A stretch of DNA of 64,000 nt from Streptomyces albus subsp. albus (lineage in GTDB: Bacteria > Actinomycetota > Actinomycetes > Streptomycetales > Streptomycetaceae), in NCBI RefSeq assembly GCF_000725885.1, contig NZ_JODR01000026.1, positions 1 to 64,000 of the forward strand. Direction: 5' to 3'. Within the stretch, counting starts at the first letter, position 1; the number at the start of each line of letters is the position of its first letter. The translations under genes were made by a program, and so were the position numbers. This document shows positions 1 to 8,738 of this stretch, one piece after another. The notes beneath the pieces were generated by a model. The model was not told the DNA's origin. It saw nothing but the letters and a program-made list of their open reading frames with translations, and searched no databases.

Positions 1-136
1 GTCTCCTCGCGACCTGGCACCCACCCTGGGAACCGGCTCCCCACCCCCGCAAACATGTGACCTACGACCCCGCATAGTCCGATATGCCCGATACGGGAAG
101 CCGCCCCACCCCCACCCCCGATCCCGGCATACCGGA

Positions 137-157
137 CATACGACACGAGGTCGTATG
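137..157. repeat. Inverted repeat in the first intergenic region
   Basis: A perfect 8-bp inverted repeat (CATACGAC, 5-nt spacer, GTCGTATG) lies in the AT-richer first 244 bases, just beyond the stop codon of the GH3 gene. A related TGTGACCT string occurs near 55 and near 155. It could be an operator for a gene left of the window or a weak terminator for the GH3 gene. I see no coding sequence in 1-244. Confidence 0.4.
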
Positions 158-244
158 TGACCTGTCCCCTATGGGCGCCCTCACATCCCGCACCCCGCGC
201 CCTCACCCACAGGACACCGGCCCCACACCCCCTGCCACCAGTCT

Positions 245-2947
245 TCAGCCCTCAACGGGCAGGGACAGCTCGGCCGTGAGGCGGATGTCGGCGGCGCTGC
301 GGCCCGCGGCGAAGAGGTGGGGGCCAGGGTGCGTACGCCAGGTCAGCATCGTGTCGTCCCAGGACTGGACCGCGCGCAGCGGCACCGTCAGCCGGGCTTG
401 CGCGGAGGAGCCCGCGGCGGCTTCCACGACGGCGAAGGCGGCCAGTCGGCGGTCCGGCCCCTCGGGTCCCAGATAGAGCTGGACCACCTCACGGCCGTGG
501 CGACTGCCGCTGTTGCGCACCCGGACGGTGACCTCGGCGACAGGGGCGTAGGGGTCCCCGTCACGACGGGTGCCGGGCTCGCACACGGTGACGTGCAGCG
601 TCTCGTACAGCCACGTGGTGTATCCGAGGCCGTGGCCGAACCAGTAGGCGGGCGGGGCGTCGGTGTGACGGCACCAGGCCCGGTAGCCGATGAGGGGGCC
701 CTCCGTGTAGGGGAGCTGGCCGTCGCTGTCGGGGACGACCTGGCGCACGGGCAGGTCGTCCTCCGCTCCGGGCCAGGTCGTGGGCAGCCGGCCGCCGGGC
801 TCGGCGGTGCCGAGCAGCACGTCGGCGAGCGCGGCACCGCCCGCCTCCCCGGGGAACCAGCACAGCAGGACGGCGGCCACGTCCTGCCGCCAGGGCATCA
901 GCACGGGGGCGCCGGCATTGACGACCACGACCGTGCGGGGGTTGGCCCGGGCGACGCGGACGACCAGATCGTCCTGGCGGCCCGGCAGGGCAAGGGTCTC
1001 CCGGTCCACGCCCTCGCTCTCCGACTCGTCGGTGGTGCCGACGAAGACGACGGCGGCGTCCGCTTCGGCGGCGGCGCGGCCGGCACGCTCGATCAGTTCG
1101 TCGTCGGGCACCGCCGGTGCGCCGTACCCCAGCTCGAAGGAGACCAGCCCGAACAGTCCGCCGACGCCGGGCGAGGAGACCGAGTGCAGGAGACGGACGG
1201 GCATCTCCGCGCCCTCTTCCGCGTCGAGGAGGAACACTCTCTGGGGCGGGTTGAGGAAGGCCGCGGCGGGGTCCTCGCTGTCGGGCTGGAGTTCCGCGTC
1301 GTACAGCACCCGCCCTCCGGCCTCCAGCCGGAAGTGTCCGACGCCGCGCACCGCCAGCCGGTGGGTGCCGCCGCGTACCGGGGTGAAGGTGCCGACCAGT
1401 TCCACGCGCCCCAGATCGGCGAAGGACGCGCCGCCGGGCAGGCTGCCCATCCAGCGCACGCTGCCGTCGCGCTGGTGGGTGCGGACCAGTTCGGCGTCGT
1501 CGAGGCCGTGCAGGACCGCCTCCAGGCGGAAGCCGTCGGCGGGGGTGGCGGCGGCCAGCCGGGAGCGCGGATCGGGCCCGGGCTCGTACGACAGCTCCGC
1601 ATCCGCGGGCAGGGCATCGCGGAGCGCGTCCAGCGGGGCATCGACCCGCTCGGGGAACACCTGGGCGCTGCCTCCGCCGCCGAACCGGAGCGCGGAGGCG
1701 TGCAGGCCGGACACCGCGATCCGGCGCACCGGCCGCGCGGCCGGTCCGGAGGGGGGCGGGGTCTGCGCGGGCGCTTCCCGCGCGGGTTCCAGCGGCAGCG
1801 CGTCGTTCTCGTTGCGCAGCAGCACGAAGGAGCGGGCGGCCAGGTCACGGACGGCCGCCCTGCCGTCCAGGGGCGTGGGCAGCCCGGACGCGGGGACGGC
1901 GCGGGGCGCGCCCTCCAGGACGCCGACACGGGCTGCCAGCAGCAGCACACGCCGGGCGAAGGTCTCGACCGTCTCCGGCGCCACCTTGCCTTCGCGGACG
2001 GCGGCGACCAGGTGTTCGCCGTAGACCGTGTGCGGGCCGGGCATGGCCAGATCGAGGCCCCCGCGGGCGCAGCCGACGGTGGAGCGCGCGCCTGTCCAGT
2101 CGGAGACCAGGACGCCGTCGAAGCCCCACTCGGTGCGCAGCACGTCGTTGTTGAGCACGTCGTGCTCGCTCATGGTGACGCCGTTGACGCTGTTGTAGGC
2201 GGCCATCAGCGCCCAGGGGCGGGCGGTGCGCACGATGCGTTCGAACGGCGCCAGGTACAGCTCGCGCAGGGTGCGGCCGTCCACGCGGACATCGACGGTG
2301 TAGCGGTCGGTCTCCGCGTCGTTGGCGACGTAGTGCTTGGGCGTGGCGCCCACCCCGCCCTCCTGGAGGCCGGCCACCAGGGCGGCGCCGAGCACGCCCG
2401 TCAGCTCGGGGTCCTCCGAGTACGCCTCGAAGTGGCGTCCGCCGTAGGGGGTGCGGTGCAGATTGACGGTGGGGGCCAGGACCACGTGGGCGCCCTTGCG
2501 GCGGGCTTCCTGGGCGAGGAGCAGCCCGGCGCGGTGGGCCGCCGCGATGTCCCAGGTGGCGCCGATGGCGGTGGGTGAGGGGAGGGCGAGGCTCGGGTCC
2601 TCGGGGGTCCAGTCCTCGCCGCGGACCCCGGCGGGGCCGTCGGAGAAGACGAGTCTGCCGCACCGGCCCGCCGGGCCGACCGACCACATGTCGGTGCCGC
2701 CGAGCAGGTCCGCGGTGCCGGGCAGGTTCAGTTCGGCCAGTGCCGCCTCGACGGCCGCGATCCGGGCGGCCCGTCCGGCGTCGTCCGCACAGCCGTCCTC
2801 CTCCGCACGGCCGGTGTCATCCGTACGTCGGGGGTCGTCCGCACGTCCGGCGCTGTCCGCCTCCGTGCCGGACCTGTCGCCGGCGCCGCCCGTCGGGGAT
2901 GCAGGGTTCATGCCACTCACACCGCTCATGTCGCTCATGTCGATCAC
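245..2947 (-). CDS. Glycoside hydrolase family 3 beta-glucosidase with PA14 insertion
   Basis: Predicted cytoplasmic GH3 enzyme (about 900 aa) that releases terminal beta-linked glucose or related sugars from oligosaccharides. It has the N-terminal TIM barrel with the KHYVANDAE segment near residue 206 and the nucleophile motif VSDW near residue 283. The second alpha/beta domain follows, interrupted by a PA14-like insertion (about 470-620), and a fibronectin-III-like C-terminus ends the protein. The PA14 insertion is typical of BglX/KmBglI-like enzymes and shapes substrate specificity. No signal peptide is visible. The first 60 residues are low-complexity acid/arginine repeats and unlike the family, so the true start may lie downstream; the GTG at 2947 has a GGAAAG-like ribosome site. 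It is divergent from the CDF exporter. Family assignment is firm; substrate is unknown. Confidence 0.9.
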   Translation of the reverse strand: MIDMSDMSGVSGMNPASPTGGAGDRSGTEADSAGRADDPRRTDDTGRAEEDGCADDAGRAARIAAVEAALAELNLPGTADLLGGTDMWSVGPAGRCGRLVFSDGPAGVRGEDWTPEDPSLALPSPTAIGATWDIAAAHRAGLLLAQEARRKGAHVVLAPTVNLHRTPYGGRHFEAYSEDPELTGVLGAALVAGLQEGGVGATPKHYVANDAETDRYTVDVRVDGRTLRELYLAPFERIVRTARPWALMAAYNSVNGVTMSEHDVLNNDVLRTEWGFDGVLVSDWTGARSTVGCARGGLDLAMPGPHTVYGEHLVAAVREGKVAPETVETFARRVLLLAARVGVLEGAPRAVPASGLPTPLDGRAAVRDLAARSFVLLRNENDALPLEPAREAPAQTPPPSGPAARPVRRIAVSGLHASALRFGGGGSAQVFPERVDAPLDALRDALPADAELSYEPGPDPRSRLAAATPADGFRLEAVLHGLDDAELVRTHQRDGSVRWMGSLPGGASFADLGRVELVGTFTPVRGGTHRLAVRGVGHFRLEAGGRVLYDAELQPDSEDPAAAFLNPPQRVFLLDAEEGAEMPVRLLHSVSSPGVGGLFGLVSFELGYGAPAVPDDELIERAGRAAAEADAAVVFVGTTDESESEGVDRETLALPGRQDDLVVRVARANPRTVVVVNAGAPVLMPWRQDVAAVLLCWFPGEAGGAALADVLLGTAEPGGRLPTTWPGAEDDLPVRQVVPDSDGQLPYTEGPLIGYRAWCRHTDAPPAYWFGHGLGYTTWLYETLHVTVCEPGTRRDGDPYAPVAEVTVRVRNSGSRHGREVVQLYLGPEGPDRRLAAFAVVEAAAGSSAQARLTVPLRAVQSWDDTMLTWRTHPGPHLFAAGRSAADIRLTAELSLPVEG

Positions 2948-3102
2948 TGGCTTTCCGTCAGCCTCTCAGATCCGCCCCGGCTCAGCCGCGCCAACGCCGG
3001 ACAAGACGGCGGACGGTTTGCTCCGGCCCCTCGGGCGACAACGGGAATCATGAAGAAACCGCAGGTCAGAGCGGTGTTATCGGTATTGACAACGGTCACC
3101 GA

Positions 3103-3115
3103 TGCAACCTTTGCA
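3103..3115. promoter_or_regulatory. Inverted repeat in the GH3/CDF divergent promoter region
   Basis: TGCAA-CCT-TTGCA is a perfect inverted repeat in the 268-bp divergent region between the GH3 gene and the CDF exporter. A TTGACA-like hexamer lies just upstream. The size suits a metal- or sugar-responsive repressor, but the cognate protein is unknown. Nothing else is recognisable between 2948 and 3215. Confidence 0.35.
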
Positions 3116-3215
3116 CCTTTTGGCGCTGTGGGTTTCACTGCATGCAGCCGAAGCCGCACAGGCGGCTCGCCGAAGGGGCCGCCACGGGCGGCTCACCGAA
3201 GGGGAGGACGGACTG

Positions 3216-4244
3216 GTGGGCGCGACGCAGGAACACGGACAGCCGGCCCAGGGGCACGGCCACGGCCATGAGCACGGCCACGGGCACGCCGGGCACAGCC
3301 ACGGGGTGTCGGCGGACGCGGACCGGCGCTGGCTGACGCTGGCACTCGCGCTGATCACGGCGTTCATCGCCGTCGAGGCGTCCATCGCGGTGGTGGCCGG
3401 CTCGCTCGCACTGCTCTCGGACGCCGCGCACATGCTCACCGACGCGGTGTCGATCGTCCTGGCACTGGTGGCGATGCGGCTGTCCGCACGGCCCGCCCGC
3501 GGCGGCTACACCTTCGGTCTCAAACGCGCCGAGATTCTCTCCGCGCACGCCAACGGCCTCACCCTGATACTGGCCGCGCTGTGGCTCGGCTACGAGGCGG
3601 TACGCAGGCTGCTGGACCCGCCCGAGGTGACCGGCTGGATGGTGGTCGCCACCGCGGTGACCGGCATCGTGGTGAACCTCCTGGCTACCTGGTTCCTCTC
3701 CCGCGCCAACCGCTCCTCGCTCAACGTCGAGGGCGCCTACCAGCACATCCTCAACGACCTGTTCGCCTTCATCGGCACCGCCGTCGCCGGTCTCGTCGTA
3801 CTGATCACCGGCTTCTCGCAGGCCGACGCCATCGCCACACTGCTGGTGGTCGCGCTGATGCTCAAGGCCGGCTACGGGCTGCTGCGCGAGTCGGGCCGGA
3901 TCTTCCTGGAGGCGGCGCCCGTCGGCCTCGACCCGGACGAGATCGGGGACGCGCTGGCAGCGGCCGACGCGGTGACCGAGGTGCACGACCTGCACGTGTG
4001 GACGATCACCTCGGGCCAGCCGGCGCTCTCCGCACACGTCCTGGTGGAGCCGGGCGGCGACTGCCACCGCGTGCGCCGGAACCTGGACCGGCTGCTCGCC
4101 GACAGGTACGGCCTGACCCACACCACGCTCCAGATAGACCACGCGGACCGGCTCCCCGCGGGCGCGCACGCCCTGACGCTCACCACCGCGCACTGCCCGG
4201 CCCCACACGGTCCCGTCCACCACGACGGACCGCACCCGCACTGA
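3216..4244 (+). CDS. Cation diffusion facilitator (zinc/cobalt-type exporter)
   Basis: Inner-membrane CDF transporter of about 342 aa that exports divalent metal, probably Zn2+ (or Co2+/Cd2+), by proton antiport. The N-terminus is a His/Gly-rich metal-binding tail (HGHGHEHGHGHAGHSHG). Six hydrophobic segments follow, with the family motif LLSDAAHMLTD in TM2 and HILND in TM5 supplying the His/Asp metal site. A cytoplasmic ferredoxin-like domain with HDLHVWT is near residue 258, and the C-terminus is again His-rich. I chose GTG 3216 because GGGGAGG sits 8 nt upstream; the longer reading frame from 3102 lacks such a site and has an atypical tail. The metal identity is inferred from the family. 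Confidence 0.9.
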   Translation: MGATQEHGQPAQGHGHGHEHGHGHAGHSHGVSADADRRWLTLALALITAFIAVEASIAVVAGSLALLSDAAHMLTDAVSIVLALVAMRLSARPARGGYTFGLKRAEILSAHANGLTLILAALWLGYEAVRRLLDPPEVTGWMVVATAVTGIVVNLLATWFLSRANRSSLNVEGAYQHILNDLFAFIGTAVAGLVVLITGFSQADAIATLLVVALMLKAGYGLLRESGRIFLEAAPVGLDPDEIGDALAAADAVTEVHDLHVWTITSGQPALSAHVLVEPGGDCHRVRRNLDRLLADRYGLTHTTLQIDHADRLPAGAHALTLTTAHCPAPHGPVHHDGPHPH

Positions 4245-4248
4245 CCGC

Positions 4249-4296
4249 CACCGGCCCCCTGCCCGCGCCTTCGGGCCCGCGCGCAGGGGGCCGGTG
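4249..4296. terminator. Strong stem-loop between convergent genes
   Basis: Perfect 14-bp stem (CACCGGCCCCCTGC / GCAGGGGGCCGGTG) directly after the CDF stop codon. The loop itself contains a small GC hairpin. The downstream mce-associated gene is convergent, so it probably works in both directions. Confidence 0.8.
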
Positions 4297-4449
4297 CCGA
4301 GAGGGGCCGTTCGGCCCCTGCTGGCCGGAGGCGAACGGGGGCACTCTGGAGTCGGCTGCCCGGACGTCTGCGACGTGCGGGCCGAACGCCACCGCTGGGC
4401 TGCCGCCCGCGGCCTGTGGGGGGTCCGCGGGCGGCTCTTGCGCCGACGG

Positions 4450-5340
4450 TCAGCCGAGAGTGTCGATCGCCGCGATCTTCCAGCGGCCGTCCTGGTGCAC
4501 CGCGTTGACCGCCAGCATGGCCCCCGCGTACGTGGCACCGTCGTCCTTCTCCGCCTTTCCCTTCTTCCCCTTCTTGCGCTCCGCGCCCTTCGCCCCGGCC
4601 TTGCCCCCTGCGGTACGGGCACTGTGCTGGTCGGCGAAGAGGAGCACCCGGGCGCGGTCGCCCTCCAGCGCGGTGACGGCGCTGTCCGTGACGGTCGTCG
4701 TCAGCACGATCCGCTGTTCACCGCTCTGCCGCCGGACGGGGGCGAGCAGCTCCCGGTGCTGGGCGACGGCGCGCCCGGTGAGCAGCCGCTTCGCCGCGCG
4801 CTCGGTCCTGCCCGGAGCGGCGTGGTCGTAGGAGAAGAGGGCGTTGACCGCGCTGGTGACCTCGCCCTTGACCTCGCTGGTGCGGCCCGCGTCGGCGAGT
4901 GCGGTGTTACGGGCGGAGGACGCGTCCCGCAGCGCCCCCGCCTCGGCTGCCGCCCACCCCGCGAACCCGCCCAGCACCAGGGTGAGCACGGCACAGCACA
5001 GCAGCAGGCGGTGCCCGGCGCCCGTCCCCCGCAGCAGGCGGGCCAGCGGGGCCGGCAGGCGGCGGGCTGTGCTGCCGGCCGGGCCCTCGGCGGAGTCGCG
5101 GGGCGGGGCGCCGGATGCGGCGATCCGCTTCCCGCCGGTACGGGCCCTGGGGCGGGCGCCCGCCGGGCGGGGCCGGGCAGCCCTCCGGGGCGGGACGGCG
5201 TCCTGGACCTCGGCCTCCCGTGCCCCCTGCACGTCCTGGATCTCCTCCCCTGCCCGGTCGGCGGCGGGGCCACGGGGCGCGGGGCGCGGCTGGGCGGCGA
5301 GGCGGCGCCGGCGGTTGACGAGGTGGCGGGTGGTGGACAT
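4450..5340 (-). CDS. Mce-associated membrane protein (second copy, type B)
   Basis: Last gene of the mce operon, 296 aa. A long basic N-terminus (about 110 residues) precedes one membrane segment (LLLCCAVLTLVLGGFAGW) and an extracytoplasmic NTF2/Mas-like domain beginning ARNTALADAG. It resembles the B protein at 6035-6583, sharing the pattern ARNxAL, G-E-V-x-x-A-V/L, F-S-Y, RRQ and D-G/D-W-[RK]-I. A lysine-rich insert (GKKGKAEKDD) interrupts it near residue 250. Mas proteins support assembly or stability of Mce transporters in mycobacteria. ATG 5340 was chosen over the longer reading frame, which runs antisense-like through the neighbour; 17 bases separate it from the preceding stop. Confidence 0.8.
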   Translation of the reverse strand: MSTTRHLVNRRRRLAAQPRPAPRGPAADRAGEEIQDVQGAREAEVQDAVPPRRAARPRPAGARPRARTGGKRIAASGAPPRDSAEGPAGSTARRLPAPLARLLRGTGAGHRLLLCCAVLTLVLGGFAGWAAAEAGALRDASSARNTALADAGRTSEVKGEVTSAVNALFSYDHAAPGRTERAAKRLLTGRAVAQHRELLAPVRRQSGEQRIVLTTTVTDSAVTALEGDRARVLLFADQHSARTAGGKAGAKGAERKKGKKGKAEKDDGATYAGAMLAVNAVHQDGRWKIAAIDTLG

Positions 5341-5357
5341 GGCTGCTCCTCGTTGGG

Positions 5358-6038
5358 TCAGTCGCGCTCGTCCGGGGTGTCGGCGGTGTAGCCGACCGGC
5401 ACCTGGGCGAGGGCGCTGAGCTTCCAGCCGTGGCTCGTGCGGGTGAGTTCTGCGCGCATCCGGGTCTGCTTGGTCGCGGGTTTCTCCTTGGGCGCCTCGA
5501 CGGTGGTGCGGACCGCGACGAGCACCCCGGCCCGGCCCGCCCGTTCGTCCAGCTCGGCGACGGCGCTGGAGAGGATGCGTGCCGAGCTGACCGTCCTGGC
5601 GGCGCGTATCTGCTGCGCGAACTGCTTGCGGCCCTTCTTCAGCTGGGCGCGCAGCTCGCCCGTGGTCGAGTCCTCCCAGGAGTCGAGGTCGGCCTCCAGC
5701 CGGCGGTGGTCGAGGGTGTTGAGGTTCTGCACCGCCTGCTCCCCCGCCTCGCGCACCTCGTCCCGGGTCGCCGCGTAGGCGAGCGTGTCGTCGTGCGCGG
5801 CGGCGTACCACGTGAAGCCCGCCCAGACGGCACAGCACAACGCCGCGAGCGTCAGCATCACGGCCACGGCCCGTACCGGCCCGCCGGCCGCGAACCGGCC
5901 GGCCCGCGCGCGCTCCTCACCCGCTGTTGGTGCCACCTCTTGCCTCTCTTCCGGTCCTTCGGGTCTCTCAGGTCTGTGCCGGTCCCGGCCCTTCCGGCCA
6001 CGAGCAGTCCGCGGTCGTCTCCCGCGACTGCCGGTCAC
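5358..6038 (-). CDS. Mce-associated membrane protein (second copy, type A)
   Basis: 226 aa, with a charged cytoplasmic N-terminus, one hydrophobic segment at about 57-80 (VAVMLTLAALCCAVWAGFTW) and an external domain ending HGWKLSALAQVPVGY. It parallels the type A protein at 6583-7503: both carry a LN-T-[IL]-D, TTG-[EP]-LR-x-QL, RMRA-[EG]-L and GWKL-[ST] series. It starts at GTG 6038, which overlaps the TGA of the upstream gene (GTGA), so translation is probably coupled. Predicted role is as an accessory subunit of the Mce lipid importer; this comes from operon position and family resemblance. Confidence 0.8.
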   Translation of the reverse strand: MTGSRGRRPRTARGRKGRDRHRPERPEGPEERQEVAPTAGEERARAGRFAAGGPVRAVAVMLTLAALCCAVWAGFTWYAAAHDDTLAYAATRDEVREAGEQAVQNLNTLDHRRLEADLDSWEDSTTGELRAQLKKGRKQFAQQIRAARTVSSARILSSAVAELDERAGRAGVLVAVRTTVEAPKEKPATKQTRMRAELTRTSHGWKLSALAQVPVGYTADTPDERD

Positions 6039-6583
6039 CGAGCGGTGAGCGCGACGATGCGCCAGTCGCCGTGCTGGCGTCGGGCGGTCACCGACAACTG
6101 GGCGGCGGCGCTGGTGGGTTTGCGGTCGGCGCGGGTCGTGGTCTGGTCGAGGAAGACCAGCAGTTCGGCGCGGTCCCCGCGCAGCCGCGTCACACCCGTC
6201 TCGACGACGCGGGTGGCCAGCGTCAGCTTCTGCTCCCGCGCCTGCCGGCGTACCCGGGCAAAAAGCGTCTCGTACTGCCGGGCGGCCTTGCCCGCGAGCA
6301 GTTCACGGGCCGCCTGCTCGGTGTCGTCGAGCCCCTCGGGGGTGTAGGAGAAGACACGGGCGAGCGCGTCGCCCACCTCGCCGGAGACCCTGCTGGTGGC
6401 GGCGTGGTCCGTCAGCGCTGCGTTCCGGGCCGAGGGGCTGCCGGTCAACTGCTGCGCGCGGAACAGGAGACCGCCCCCGGCGACGAGTGCCAGCACGAGC
6501 ACCGCCACCGCGCACCCGCGGGCGCGGCGGCCGTCCAGTGCGGCGAGTGCCGAGAGCAGACGGGTGGCAGCCGGTCGTGCCAT
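6035..6583 (-). CDS. Mce-associated membrane protein (first copy, type B)
   Basis: 182 aa with one N-terminal membrane helix (CAVAVLVLALVAGGGLLF) and a small external domain (ARNAALTDHA ... HGDWRIVAL). It is the short homologue of the protein at 4450-5340. ATG 6583 shares one base with the TGA of the preceding gene (TGATG) and its own stop overlaps the next GTG. The long N-terminal extension that is also open was rejected because it would run through the neighbouring gene. Function is inferred from the mce operon. Confidence 0.8.
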   Translation of the reverse strand: MARPAATRLLSALAALDGRRARGCAVAVLVLALVAGGGLLFRAQQLTGSPSARNAALTDHAATSRVSGEVGDALARVFSYTPEGLDDTEQAARELLAGKAARQYETLFARVRRQAREQKLTLATRVVETGVTRLRGDRAELLVFLDQTTTRADRKPTSAAAQLSVTARRQHGDWRIVALTAR

Positions 6584-7503
6584 CAGTTCCCCTCCCCCAC
6601 CGGAACCGGGGCCAGCGAGGTGAGCTTCCAGCCGTCCGGAGTGCGTTCGAGACCGGCTCTCATCCGTTTGCGGTCGGTGGCCGGACTGCCGGCCCGCGTG
6701 GTCGTGCTGATCCGTACGGTCGCGATCAGGGTGGCGGTGCCCGCACGGGTGTCGAGGCCGGTGAGGGCGGCGGCGGTGACGCGGGCGCGGGCGTCGGTGC
6801 CGCGCTCCCGGAGGGCTGCGGCGTCCTTGGCGGCGCTGCGCCGCAACTGGTCGCGGAGCGGGCCGGTGGTGGCGGCGCGCCAGTCGCGGAGCCCGGCGGT
6901 GATGTGCCCGGCGTCGATGGTGTTGAGGGTGGCCAGATGGGTACGGCCCGCGGCGAGGGCCTGATCGCGGGCGCGGGAGTGGGCGAGGTCCGCGTCGGTG
7001 TGGGCGCGCCAGTGCAGCCAGCCGGCGCAGGCGCAGAACAGCAGGGCCGCCGCCAGCAGTCCGGCCGTCCACACGGCCCGGCGCGTCGGCTGCGGCCCGC
7101 CGCCGGCGGCGGCGTCCGGACCGTCCTCGCCCGCCGGAGCGTCGGCCTCCCGGGCGTCGCCCCGGCCCGCCCCGCCCGCCGGGGCGCCGCCCTCCGCACG
7201 GCCTTGGGCGCTGCCGCCCGCGCTGCTCTTCTTTCCGCCGCCGTCCTTCGGAGTGCCGTCCTGCAAGGCGCCCTCCTTCGCGGCGCTGCCTTTCGAGGCA
7301 CCGCGCTCCGAAGCGCCGGCCTTCAAGGTGCCCTCCTTCGAGCCACCGGCCTCCGGGGAGCCGCCCTCCGAAGTGCCGTCCTCCGCAGGGCCGCCCTCCG
7401 AAGCGCCGGCCCCCGAGCCGCCGGCCCCCGCAGGGCCGCCCTCCTTCGTTCCGGCCCCCAGGGGAAGGCCGGTGTCGGCCGGTTCTGTCACGTCGGTGCT
7501 CAT
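6583..7503 (-). CDS. Mce-associated membrane protein (first copy, type A) with repetitive N-terminus
   Basis: 306 aa. Residues 1-105 are low-complexity Gly/Ala/Ser/Glu/Lys with degenerate repeats around (E/K)GG-xx-(E/K)-(D/A)G. One membrane helix follows at about 131-148 (AGLLAAALLFCACAGWL), then an external Mas-like domain ending GWKLTSLAPVPVG. ATG 7503 overlaps the mceF stop (ATGA). The repeat-rich arm is missing from the second copy, so it looks like an addition; its length may vary between strains. Confidence 0.8.
   Translation of the reverse strand: MSTDVTEPADTGLPLGAGTKEGGPAGAGGSGAGASEGGPAEDGTSEGGSPEAGGSKEGTLKAGASERGASKGSAAKEGALQDGTPKDGGGKKSSAGGSAQGRAEGGAPAGGAGRGDAREADAPAGEDGPDAAAGGGPQPTRRAVWTAGLLAAALLFCACAGWLHWRAHTDADLAHSRARDQALAAGRTHLATLNTIDAGHITAGLRDWRAATTGPLRDQLRRSAAKDAAALRERGTDARARVTAAALTGLDTRAGTATLIATVRISTTTRAGSPATDRKRMRAGLERTPDGWKLTSLAPVPVGEGN
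7230..7450. repeat. Degenerate short tandem repeats within a Mas-like gene
   Basis: The DNA coding the N-terminal arm of the 6583-7503 protein contains degenerate tandem units of about 18 bp built on CCGCCCTCCGAAG-type strings. They explain the low-complexity protein segment. No inverted or mobile-element structure is seen. Confidence 0.5.
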
Positions 7504-8738
7504 CTCTCCTCCCGCAGTCCGAGCAGTCCGGCCATGCCGTCGGGCCGGTGGGTGCCGTCCGCGGGAGCGGAGAGGCGGTCGGCCGCGTCGTCGGCGAGGG
7601 AGCCGGGGCGGGCGGGGGCGGGCAGCGGGCCGCCGGTGGGGGCGTGCGCAGAGCCGCGGACGTTCTTGCCGCTGGAGGACGGCGAGGTGCAGCGGGCGCG
7701 GTCGTTGAAGGCGGGGGCTTTCCCCGTCTCCAGGCCGCTGCGGTAGCGGGTGCCCTGGTAGCCCGCGGTGCAGGGCAGCGGGTCGAAGAAGGCGAGCGAC
7801 ATGCCGAAGGTGGCGCCCTTCTTGGTGATGGCGGTGGAACCGGCGGCTGCCACGCGCGGCAGTTTGACGAGCAGTTCCTCGATGCCGCGCTCGCGGGTGA
7901 GGGCCAGTTCGCTGGTGGTGGTGAGGTTGGCGAGCAGCACCCCGAGCCCGGGGTCGAGGTCGCGCAGCAGGCCGGTGATCTGGGTGGCGGCGCCGGGGGT
8001 GCGGGCGATCAGTGCCCGCAAGTCGGGGTCGGACGTCTTCAGCTGCTCAAGCAGTTGCCCGGCGCCGTGGGCGAAGTCGCGCAGGGCGGCGCTCTCCTGG
8101 CGCTGGGTGCGCAGCACGGTCTGGGCGTCCACGATGAGCCCGGCGGTCTCGGGTTCGGCGGCGTCGGCGGCGCGCAGGAATCCGCTGCCGGTGTCCAGGA
8201 GCACTTCCAGGTCGTCGCCGCGGCCTTCGAAGGCGGTGCCGAGTTCGTCGACGACGGTGCGCAGGGAGCGGTGGGGGACGGAGGAGACGAGGTTGTCGAT
8301 GCTGCCGAGCACCTTGGTGGGGGGTGCGGGCAGCCGGGTGTGGGCCTGGCGGATGACGGAGCCCTCCGCCAGATAGGGGCCGTCACCGGTGTCGGGCCGC
8401 AGGTCGAGGTACTGCTCGCCGACGGCGGAGAGGTTGGCGACGACCGCTTCGAGGTCGGTGGGGATCCGCGGCGCCGACTTCTTGATCTTCAGTTCGGCCG
8501 CGACGCCGCTGTCGGTCAGGTCGATGGTGCCCACCCGGCCCACGGACACGCCCCGGTAGGTGACGTTGGCGTGCTCGTACAGGCCGCCGGTGCGGGCGAG
8601 TTCGACGCGGACGGTGTAGTAGTCGCGCAGTCCGACGTAGCGGCCCACGTCGGCGTAGCGGACGCCGATGACGCCGAGGACGAGGACGGCCAGGGCGAGG
8701 AAGGCGATGTTCTTGAGGACGGTGCCACGGGTCAGCAT
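7500..8738 (-). CDS. mceF: MCE family protein, MceF-like
   Basis: 412 aa. An N-terminal membrane anchor (residues 9-26) precedes the MCE/MlaD domain (about 38-120), which includes YTVRVELARTGGLYEHANV, the GVSVG turn and GEQYLDLRP. A long helical region follows, then a Pro/Ala-rich tail. MCE proteins form the periplasmic or envelope channel that carries lipids to the YrbE/ATPase core. It is sixth in order after the permeases, matching MceF. TGATG coupling to mceE upstream and ATGA coupling to the Mas gene downstream fix both ends. Substrate cannot be read from sequence. Confidence 0.92.
   Translation of the reverse strand: MLTRGTVLKNIAFLALAVLVLGVIGVRYADVGRYVGLRDYYTVRVELARTGGLYEHANVTYRGVSVGRVGTIDLTDSGVAAELKIKKSAPRIPTDLEAVVANLSAVGEQYLDLRPDTGDGPYLAEGSVIRQAHTRLPAPPTKVLGSIDNLVSSVPHRSLRTVVDELGTAFEGRGDDLEVLLDTGSGFLRAADAAEPETAGLIVDAQTVLRTQRQESAALRDFAHGAGQLLEQLKTSDPDLRALIARTPGAATQITGLLRDLDPGLGVLLANLTTTSELALTRERGIEELLVKLPRVAAAGSTAITKKGATFGMSLAFFDPLPCTAGYQGTRYRSGLETGKAPAFNDRARCTSPSSSGKNVRGSAHAPTGGPLPAPARPGSLADDAADRLSAPADGTHRPDGMAGLLGLREER

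Noticed and set aside
317..2578. Long open frame opposite the GH3 gene
   Set aside because: It is the codon-complement of the GH3 coding strand with no family resemblance and no ribosome site; common in very high GC DNA.
3103..3115. Zur box in front of the CDF exporter
   Set aside because: The TGCAA/TTGCA repeat does not match the TGaaAatgatTTtCA pattern seen at 48637.
7230..7450. CRISPR-like repeats
   Set aside because: The units are short, degenerate, in frame and coding, with no spacers.
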